Origin: Nitrospira sp.
GTDB lineage: Bacteria; Nitrospirota; Nitrospiria; Nitrospirales; Nitrospiraceae
Assembly (NCBI GenBank): GCA_012032965.1
Contig: JAAUPT010000061.1
Span: 1 to 7,971, forward strand
Length of the DNA: 7,971 bases
Reading direction: 5' to 3'
Shown here: positions 1 to 5,773 of the stretch, piece by piece
Position numbering within the stretch: position 1 is the stretch's first letter
Layout: each line of letters opens with the position of its first letter
The notes under the pieces: model-generated
The model's input: the letters and a program-made list of their open reading frames with translations, nothing else
Told to the model about the DNA's origin: nothing
Databases searched by the model: none
Program-made: the position numbers and the translations under genes

Positions 1-851
1 AGCCCCCGACTCAACATAGCCCCGATTCCGACATACCGAATCTGCTCGCTCCAGATCGACAAGGCGGCCGCCAGTCCTGTCCGATCGGGCGGCAATCCAT
101 AGATGAGCCCATACGTTGGCAGCAAGAGCATCCAGCCGATGACACCGCCGAGAAAGACTACCATGGCGGTTCGCAGCCCCAAGATAAAACCCACCGCGAG
201 CAACGCCGGTGAAAGATTCAGACCACCATAGAACACGGTCTTGCCAACTTGTGCTGCAGCTTCCAACGAATCCGCCCACAATCAGCAGGCCGCTCTCGCC
301 AAGTTTCACCGATGCACCCAGCACAGCTGAAGACAACAATGATCGAGATGCCGCCGTCGAATCTCGAAGGCGAGCAGGATTTTGATCTGCCGCGGCACCT
401 TCAACACTTCCGCCGTCGCCACCCCTTCGGGAAAACGCAAACGCGCCGTGATAATAAGCGCGCGCCGTAATGGAATAGTAAAGAGCACACCGAGTACCCC
501 TCCGACCGTCGCAATGAGAACCGTCTCCCAGTAGTCGAAGTCAGACCAATAGCCGACCAGGAGGAGCGCAGGAATCGTAAAAATGACACCTGCAGCCAGA
601 GCCTCGCCAGAGGATGCGGCGGTTTGCACGATGTTATTCTCGAGAATATTGGAGTTGCGGAACAGACGCAAAATCGCCATGGACGCCACGGCTGCCGGAA
701 TGGAGGCGGACACCGTCATCCCTGCAAACAATCCCAGGTAGGCATTGGCTGTAGCCAGGACGGCGGCAAGAATCACCGACAGCACCACTGCCTTGACGGT
801 AATCTCGGGGAGTCTGACTGTGGCCGGGACGACAGGCTGGTCGTCCTTCAT
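1..851 (-). CDS. OPT family transporter (partial at 3' end, internal frame disruption)
   Basis: Membrane transporter of the oligopeptide transporter (OPT) family, which moves small peptides or metal-chelate substrates by proton coupling; the substrate here is unknown. The N-terminal part carries the family's typical stretches: PEITVKAVVL, then ANAYLGLFAGMTVSASIPAA, NILENNIVQTAASSGEALAAG and RFPEGVATAEVLK, with several hydrophobic membrane segments. The start is set at ATG 849-851 (MKDDQPVVPA), where family-like sequence begins; a TTG at 924-926 would add 25 residues that do not look native. No clear Shine-Dalgarno is seen. After EVLK (near 395) the frame is lost and runs to a TGA at 306-308. 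Pieces GGISIIVV and VLGASVKLGESGL appear in other frames, and from 278 down to the left edge the original frame returns with WADSLEAAAQVGKTVFYGG and more membrane segments. The net frame is unchanged, which suggests compensating indels. The C-terminus lies outside the window. Family assignment is firm; whether the gene is functional is not. Confidence 0.85.
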
Positions 852-978
852 CGGGAGGGGCAAGCGGTGAAGGCCCAGGAAATGGAATAGAATGGCGAGA
901 GATTGTCGGTCGTGGCTATTCGGCAAAGATGAATTTGAATGCTCATGATGTCAGGGTCTTGCACAACCGTACCAGATT

Positions 979-2235
979 TCAAACCATGGCATGATCTGCT
1001 AGAACAGTTTCTGCCGCCTTGCGCCCTGATACCAATGCGCCATCAAGAGTGCCGCTCTCCCGATAATCACCACAGAGATACAGCCCATGGGCCACACGAG
1101 AAGGCGTCTCATTTTCAGAGGATGGAAGCAGGTCGACTGGAGGCAGTGCACGGCGGATTCGATCGGTCCGCAGATGACGCCACTCATCCACCTGTGGCCC
1201 GAACCACGATCGTAAGAATTCACGCACAGCGTCTGGAAGATTATCGTCGCGCTCCGAATAATCCGTCACCGCTGTGGAGATGAGGGCGCGCCCATGCGGC
1301 GCGTACGAAGGGGCAGCCTCGCTCAACACGCAGACCGTATTAACCAACCCACTACCCTCTCCATTTAACATCAACCAGGGTCCGTGTTGCGGTGGAGCCG
1401 GCGCATCAAAATAGACCGTGGTCGAGACGCGCGCCTCCCTGCCCGGCACACCCTCACCACGTAACTGAGACGCGGTCTCGTCATCTGTCGCAATCACAAA
1501 CACATCTCCCGAGAGTGTTTCACCGGACTCCAGCAATAGGTTGGCTCTGTCGATCTGCCGCACTCGCTGGTTCAGGCGGATCGTTCCTGGCGGTAACGCC
1601 GAGGCAAGCTGCTGTGCGATTGCTCCCATGCCTTTTCGCGGCAGCGCAGTCACCCCTCGTGAGAATGCGGCCCAGACATGTTCAAACACCCAGCATGGGG
1701 TTGGCCAGCGCGGTTTCCAAAAAGACACCGCTGAGAAACGGCTGAAAAAGCGCGTGAGCATCGCCTCTGAAAACCCATAGGACCTCAGACGTTCGCTCGT
1801 CGGTCGGGCCGATCCACCGGCCACAGAGCAAAGCCGATGGTGCAAGGCGCTCTGGCGCAGTCGAAACATCAAATACTTGTCGGTGAACGAGCCGATGGGA
1901 TTGAACAAGGTCGACAGGAGATCTTGTGGACATCTCAACGGATCGCTGAGACGGTGAAAGCGCCCGCTGTAGCGAATAATCGCCCCGGGATGAAAGGGTT
2001 TCAGATCAAGGGCCGCATAATCCAATGTTCTGCGTGCTTCCGGGTAGCCGGTGAGAAAGACCTGAAATCCGCGGTCGAGTTGGAATCCCTCCAGAGTGTC
2101 CGTCCTGGCGCGCCCGCCGACACCATCTGAACTTTCAAGCATGATGCAGGCGACACCTGCTTCAGTCAGGCGACGCGCACAAGCCAGCCCCGCCAGTCCG
2201 GCACCGATAATAACGATTCGAGGCATTGGCGTCAT
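979..2235 (-). CDS. FAD-dependent oxidoreductase (amine oxidase / phytoene desaturase-like), with a short misframed stretch
   Basis: Predicted soluble flavoprotein of the NAD(P)/FAD-dependent amine oxidase, protoporphyrinogen oxidase and phytoene desaturase superfamily. Residue numbers count from a TTG codon at 2239-2241; I prefer the ATG at 2233-2235 (MTPMPRIVIIG), though no strong Shine-Dalgarno precedes either. An N-terminal dinucleotide-binding fold is clear: VIIGAGLAGLACARRL (about 10-25), an acidic residue ending the second strand (E36), and GVGGRARTD (40-48), followed by LDRGFQVFLTGYPE. The C-terminal FAD-closing motif is GLYLCGDYRESGTLDGALVSGRKAA (386-410; split here as GLYLCGDYRES and GTLDGALVSGRKAA). 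The length, about 418 residues, suits the family. Residues about 167-184 look wrong, but the neighbouring frame there reads LFQPFLSGVFLETALANPML, the conserved family segment, so one base is probably missing in the A run at 1745-1749 and one extra near 1689-1691. The gene begins about 70 bp after the helicase stop, so co-transcription is plausible. The substrate cannot be told from sequence. Confidence 0.88.
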   Translation of the reverse strand: MTPMPRIVIIGAGLAGLACARRLTEAGVACIMLESSDGVGGRARTDTLEGFQLDRGFQVFLTGYPEARRTLDYAALDLKPFHPGAIIRYSGRFHRLSDPLRCPQDLLSTLFNPIGSFTDKYLMFRLRQSALHHRLCSVAGGSARPTSERLRSYGFSEAMLTRFFSRFSAVSFWKPRWPTPCWVFEHVWAAFSRGVTALPRKGMGAIAQQLASALPPGTIRLNQRVRQIDRANLLLESGETLSGDVFVIATDDETASQLRGEGVPGREARVSTTVYFDAPAPPQHGPWLMLNGEGSGLVNTVCVLSEAAPSYAPHGRALISTAVTDYSERDDNLPDAVREFLRSWFGPQVDEWRHLRTDRIRRALPPVDLLPSSENETPSRVAHGLYLCGDYRESGTLDGALVSGRKAAETVLADHAMV

Positions 2236-2305
2236 AGTCAACTATTGTAGAGAGGCTCAGCGGGAAAGAAAACTATGCGCCTCAGATACAAACTCTTCCG
2301 CCTTA

Positions 2306-4046
2306 CTATTCCCGAAATAATCGGACCGGTACCTTCCGGCCTTTAATGCGGACACGACTGAGGGTTTCAATAATGCCGGCGGCCATGGATTCGGGAACAT
2401 CGACAATGGAAAACCGATCTTCAATTTCAATAGTACCAATGATGTTGGAGCGGATCTTTGCCTCGTTGGCGATGGCACCCACAAGATCGCCCGGCCTGAT
2501 CCCCACCTCGCGTCCAGCTCCAATGTACACCCGTGCCATGCCGGCCTGTCGCTGTCCATGACGTGGTGGCCCTGTCGGCCGACGATCCGGTCGGGAGGAT
2601 AGCGTGCGGGACCGGTCATCGTAGCGACCAGCTTGACGGACCGGCCTTCCAAATTCTGGCTGCCGAGCAGGCATTCCAGGAATCTCTTGTTCTGGACGCT
2701 CCCCACCCTGAGCCCGAACGAGCAGCTTAATGGCAGCTGCAGCCACATCAGCCGATGAATGGGAGGTGGCTAGTCGATCAACGAGTGGTGCAAACCCTTC
2801 GAGTTTTCCATCTTGCAAGACCTCGACCATGGCCGCCTGTATACGCTCCAACTGTTTGGCGCGAAGATCGGCCACGCTGGGCACCGGCACGACGATGACC
2901 TGAGCCTTTGTGTGTTGCTCGATACTCCGTAAGAGACGTTGTTCACGGGGATCGAGGATTGTGATCGCCGCACCCTCACGACCAGCTCGACCGGTCCGGC
3001 CAATCCGATGGACATAGACCTCAGCCGAAGAGGGCAGATCGTAGTTGATCACATGGGACACCTGTGGAATATCCAACCCGCGCGCGGCTACATCAGTCGC
3101 AATCAGTAACTCCGTTTGCCCAGTCTTGAACGACTGCATCACACGGTCACGCTGCCCCTGGCTCATGCCACCGTGGATGGCTTCGGCCCGACATCCACGG
3201 GCTATGAGCATCGCCGTGACCTCATCGACCTCCAGCCTCGTGCGACAAAACACCAGCGCCGACTTCGCGCCGGCCACGTCGATCACACGAGCCAATGCGG
3301 CCGCTCGATGGGGCCTGGCCACGACGTAGGCTGTCTGCTTGACACGCGGGGCAGTGCCGGCCTTGACCGGTTCCTTGGCGATCGTTATCTCGACTGGATT
3401 GTGGAGATGGCGGTGGGCGATCGACCGAATCCTTGAAGGCATCGTCGCAGAGAACAAGGCGGTCTGTTTCGTCTTGGGCGTTTGTTGTAAAATGGCATCC
3501 AGATCGTCTGCGATCCCATATCGAGCATTTCGTCCGCTTCATCCAGCACGACGATCTGCACATGCTCTAGCTTGAGTACCCCCCGACGAATGTGATCAAG
3601 GGCCCTGCCGGGAGTTGCCACGACGATATCCACACCGCGCTTGAGTGCGTAGAGTTGCGGACCTATCGCCTGTCCTCCATAGACCGCCAGCACGCTGAGT
3701 CGTAACTCTTTGCCATAGCGCTGCACCGCCTCTCCGACTTGGATTGCCAATTCTCGCGTCGGTACAAGTACCAGTGCCGACGGGCGTGTTTTGAGCCATG
3801 ACCGATGCGCTGGAGCATCGGCAAGGCAAAGGCTGCCGTCTTCCCCGTTCCAGTGGCAGCTTGCCCGAGAAGATCTCGTCCGGCTAACAGCGGCGGAACA
3901 GCCTCGCGTTGGATCGGAGTTGGCTCCTCGTAGCCGAGGGCTTCCAATGTCGTGAGGAGTGACGCCTCCAGGCCTAATGAAGCGAACCCCGGCGAAAAGC
4001 CTGTCGCAGTCGGTGTAGTGGACTCAGATCGCTGGCTAGGTTTCAT
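2306..4046 (-). CDS. DEAD-box ATP-dependent RNA helicase with C-terminal DbpA RNA-binding domain (read in three frames)
   Basis: ATP-dependent RNA helicase of the DeaD/CsdA/DbpA type, acting on structured RNA, for example in ribosome assembly or mRNA turnover. The chain must be assembled from three frames. Frame one (4046 to about 3793) has the Q motif [13 protein letters not shown] and Walker [12 protein letters not shown]. Frame two (about 3788 to 3520) has [28 protein letters not shown] and the DEAD box [12 protein letters not shown] (DEAD codons at 3532-3543). Frame three (about 3512 to 2306) has [48 protein letters not shown] and [14 protein letters not shown] basic, Arg-rich linker follows, then a DbpA RNA-binding domain with [25 protein letters not shown] near 2535-2460. 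Adding one base in the TTTT run at 3789-3792 and one near 3513 gives a continuous protein of about 580 residues, normal for this class. The start is ATG 4044-4046 (MKPSQRSE); GAAAGG upstream is too distant to be convincing, and a TTG at 4107-4109 is possible. Because every motif survives, sequencing indels are likelier than a true pseudogene. Confidence 0.88.
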
Positions 4047-4397
4047 GGGTGATACTACTGCCTTTCCGTCGTGAATGGACACACGGGCATCATGAGAGCG
4101 ATATGCCAATTCAATTCATAGGGAGCTGATGTTACGTTGACATGGTGGGACAGCGCAAGGGAGTGTTGCGGCCAATCCAGCCATGTCGCTGCCCTGGAGA
4201 TGGCGAAAATCGGCTGAGAACGAGCGTAACGAAGAAAAAGATGTGTCGCCCCACCGGATAGGATTGGCGGCTTGAGACGGTATCGCTCCAGAATTATGGG
4301 CGGACAGGATATTCTACCCCGGTCAACCCATGGTCGACCAGAAGCCGATATCGCTCAGAACCTATGCGACCGGGGCATCAGACCGCAGCACCTGTTC
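4047..4397. other. Gap of about 350 bp upstream of the helicase; no gene seen
   Basis: No convincing reading frame on either strand. The gap must hold the helicase promoter and leader on the minus strand unless the helicase is read through from the small gene at 4398-4718. A 7-bp inverted repeat, GACATGG (4139-4145) and CCATGTC (4181-4187), flanks a 35-bp loop; a stem this short may be chance. I could not pick a convincing -35/-10 pair. If the small gene is a truncated transposase, its missing C-terminal part would have lain here, but I saw no transposase catalytic motifs in the three minus-strand frames. Confidence 0.5.
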
Positions 4398-4718
4398 TCA
4401 GATTCTTCTCGAAGCCAGGGCACGGACCGATACGAGCTGGTCTTGTGTCGGCAGAAGGAACATCACTTGTGCGAGCGCGCGATAGGCTGCTTCCAGCTGA
4501 CGGCATCGATCCACGAATCGACTGGACGACAAGCGAGGGAAGTAGTCCCGATGCTGCTCATAGAACAGCGCGCGTCGTTTCCAGCGCTCGGCTTTGAAGA
4601 TGAACAATCTGGTAACCAACTCCAGCAGATGCTCCCGAGATAACCGCTGTGGTCCTCCTCTCGCTGGAGCAGGGATGACGGATGTGGATATGGCCAGTCC
4701 TTTCGTGACTTCCTTCAT
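4398..4718 (-). CDS. Small protein of 106 residues; possible N-terminal relic of an IS982-like transposase
   Basis: Function not recognised with certainty. ATG at 4716-4718 is preceded by AAGGAGG at 4727-4733 with an 8-nt spacer, the best ribosome binding site in the window, so translation is likely. The product is basic and mostly helical: a flexible start (VIPAPARGGP), then QRLSREHLLELVTRLFIFKAE, RRALFYEQHRDYFPRL and SSSRFVDRCRQLEAAYRAL. The order 'leucine-rich helix, HxxYFPxL, SxSRFxxRxxxL' recalls the N-terminal DNA-binding region of IS982-family transposases, where SRSRFNRR-like sequence is common. Such transposases are near 290 residues; here the frame stops shortly after LAQVMFLLPTQ, and no DDE catalytic segment is visible downstream. 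It may be a truncated transposase, a domesticated DNA-binding fragment or an unrelated small helical protein. The family link is a weak resemblance; the existence of the gene is better supported than its identity. Confidence 0.6.
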   Translation of the reverse strand: MKEVTKGLAISTSVIPAPARGGPQRLSREHLLELVTRLFIFKAERWKRRALFYEQHRDYFPRLSSSRFVDRCRQLEAAYRALAQVMFLLPTQDQLVSVRALASRRI

Positions 4719-4726
4719 AGCGGGTT

Positions 4727-4733
4727 CCTCCTT
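4727..4733 (-). promoter_or_regulatory. Strong Shine-Dalgarno of the 106-codon gene
   Basis: Minus-strand AAGGAGG lies 8 nt before the ATG at 4716-4718. It matches the anti-Shine-Dalgarno almost fully and fixes the start of the small gene. Confidence 0.75.
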
Positions 4734-5195
4734 GTGCTATGTGCCGAACCATCGTCCTGAGCATCATGTGCATGGCACCACAGGCGCCTAGAGTCTGATC
4801 TCATCCTGAGTTCTCTATATAATCCTGCAACATGAAGAGATGATTAGGACAAGATGAAAACTTCTTCATAATACTCAGATAAACCTTTGCCACCGGTATC
4901 CCTGCATGGAATCGTACAAATAAATGAAACGGATGGCCCCTCTATTTCTGGGCAGATGTAGTCTGGAGAAGGTCAGACGCAATATCCGTCATGCGGTTGG
5001 CATAGCAGACGAACCCATTGGATCGTCCAGGGAGGGGCGTCGGATTACAGTCTCATGTAGGAAAACAGAATCATGGGAACGAGGACGGAGGAAAGGAAGA
5101 AGCACTCGGGCCACTGACCAAGTGCCGACCTGATGCTTTAGGGCGAGGTGTCGAAATGATTGTGGCTACGTTAGATGAATCGCACAGCTGGTTCT
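4734..5195. other. Gene-poor spacer between the STAS gene and the small gene
   Basis: About 460 bp without a credible gene. Plus-strand frames here lack ribosome binding sites and look like unselected basic sequence. The part around 4810-4920 is clearly richer in A and T than its surroundings and would suit a promoter for the small minus-strand gene, although I could not match a good -35/-10 pair on that strand. A TATAAT at 4818-4823 faces the plus strand but has no gene after it. A weak terminator-like hairpin sits at 5102-5125. Confidence 0.5.
5102..5125 (-). terminator. Weak terminator-like hairpin downstream of the free STAS gene
   Basis: On the minus strand GCACTTGG and CCGAGTGC form an 8-bp stem with one G-T pair around an 8-nt loop. 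A pyrimidine-rich tail (TTCTTCCTTTCC) follows. It lies about 70 bp past the STAS stop codon, the right place for a transcript end, but the tail is not a clean T run, so termination may be partial or absent. Confidence 0.35.
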
Positions 5196-5579
5196 CTAGG
5201 CCTTAAAAGCCGCTACAGCCTCCTCTTCCGTGTTGCACAATTGAACACTTTCTCCATACACGCGGTTCAGCAGATTAAATCCGCTGGCTTCGAGGGCTTC
5301 TTTCACCATCCCTTTCGCGGCGGCAATCTTCATCTCACCCTGCACATTATTGAGATGCTTGCACGCCAGAATAAGGACCCGGATGCCACCACTGCTGATA
5401 TAGTCGACATCAGCCAGGTTGACGACAACTTTCTTGGCGCCCCCGTCGATAATCTTTTGCATTTCCTGGTTCCCGTGCTCGGCTGTGGTAGCGGCAAGGC
5501 TTCCCTGCATGTTGACAAAGGTGATGCCAGCGTTCTCACGCGAGGTCACGGTCAATGTGTGTCGGGTTCCCTGGTTCAT
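5196..5579 (-). CDS. Free-standing STAS domain protein (anti-anti-sigma factor type)
   Basis: Cytoplasmic single-domain STAS protein of 127 residues, of the SpoIIAA/RsbV type. In such systems the unphosphorylated protein binds and holds off an ATPase partner (an anti-sigma or similar kinase); the partner phosphorylates it and a PP2C phosphatase restores it. Visible features are the entry strand ITFVNMQGSLAATTAE, the central strand KKVVVNLADVDYISSGGIRVL with the serine pair at the usual phosphorylation position, and the closing helix TEEEAVAAF. The start is ATG 5577-5579 (MNQGTRHT): AAGGAG at 5589-5594 sits 9 nt upstream, and the in-frame extension to 5711 does not look coding. It lies 194 bp downstream of the large PP2C/ATPase/STAS gene on the same strand, so that protein is the natural partner. 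No sigma factor is present in the window, so the output could be a sigma factor or something else. Assignment to STAS is firm; the partnership is inferred. Confidence 0.92.
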   Translation of the reverse strand: MNQGTRHTLTVTSRENAGITFVNMQGSLAATTAEHGNQEMQKIIDGGAKKVVVNLADVDYISSGGIRVLILACKHLNNVQGEMKIAAAKGMVKEALEASGFNLLNRVYGESVQLCNTEEEAVAAFKA

Positions 5580-5588
5580 TTTGGTATG

Positions 5589-5594
5589 CTCCTT
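5589..5594 (-). promoter_or_regulatory. Shine-Dalgarno that fixes the start of the free STAS gene
   Basis: Minus-strand AAGGAG, 9 nt before the ATG at 5577-5579. It decides for the short 127-residue form over a longer in-frame reading that would begin near 5711. Confidence 0.75.
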
Positions 5595-5625
5595 TTCCGG
5601 TGAAGATTGCACTAGCTCTGATCTG

Positions 5626-5657
5626 TTTGGCGCACGCCAAAATTTATCGCGCACGCC
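5626..5657. repeat. 16-bp palindrome with its core repeated 19 bp away
   Basis: Plus-strand TTTGGCGCACGCCAAA at 5626-5641 has perfect 7-bp arms (TTTGGCG and CGCCAAA) around CA. Its core GCGCACGCC (5630-5638) recurs at 5649-5657, a start-to-start distance of 19 bp. The element lies 47-78 bp upstream of the STAS start codon. It could be an operator for a dimeric repressor plus a half site, or an mRNA leader hairpin if transcription starts near 5664. The structure is read directly from the sequence; the function is inferred. Confidence 0.6.
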
Positions 5658-5670
5658 CCGAGCAGGACCA

Positions 5671-5699
5671 ATCATAGCAAATACGGGGGCACGCTTCCA
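5671..5699 (-). promoter_or_regulatory. Candidate extended -10 promoter for the free STAS gene
   Basis: Minus-strand TGCTATGAT (TATGAT at 5671-5676 with TG one base further upstream) is a good extended -10 element. Seventeen bases upstream the -35 position reads TGGAAG, a poor match, as often seen in activator-dependent or extended -10 promoters. The predicted start of transcription is near 5664, giving a leader of about 85 nt that contains the palindrome at 5626-5641. Confidence 0.4.
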
Positions 5700-5716
5700 T
5701 CCTGCCAACATCGCCG

Positions 5717-5745
5717 GCGTGAATAGCTGGATTTCTGCGTGAATA
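5717..5745. repeat. 9-bp direct repeat with 20-bp period upstream of the candidate promoter
   Basis: GCGTGAATA occurs at 5717-5725 and again at 5737-5745 on the plus strand, exactly 20 bp apart, about two helical turns. The pair lies just upstream of the candidate -35 region of the free STAS gene, a typical position for a tandem activator site that places both half sites on one face of the helix. The 5-bp core GCGTG also occurs, on the other strand, in the repeat at 5626-5657. Confidence 0.5.
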
Positions 5746-5773
5746 AGAGCCCGTCCAAGGATGAAACGGAACT

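Noticed and set aside
939..1283. Plus-strand open frame of 114 codons
   Set aside because: Antisense to the C-terminal FAD motif of the oxidoreductase, with atypical composition and no known domain.
4272..4643. Plus-strand open frame of 123 codons
   Set aside because: It overlaps the small minus-strand gene that has a strong ribosome binding site and a more protein-like sequence. No recognisable domain or start signal is present on the plus strand.
4750..4800. GC-rich hairpin (GGCGCC, TGT, GGTGCC on the minus strand near 4776-4790) as a possible terminator or riboswitch
   Set aside because: The stem is only 6 bp with one wobble pair, no T run follows, and no known riboswitch core could be recognised.
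4924..5133. Plus-strand open frame of 69 codons in the spacer, downstream of a TATAAT at 4818-4823
   Set aside because: No Shine-Dalgarno before the ATG, an Arg/Lys/Gly/Ser-rich product without features, and no matching -35 box. The TATAAT alone in an A+T-rich patch can be chance.
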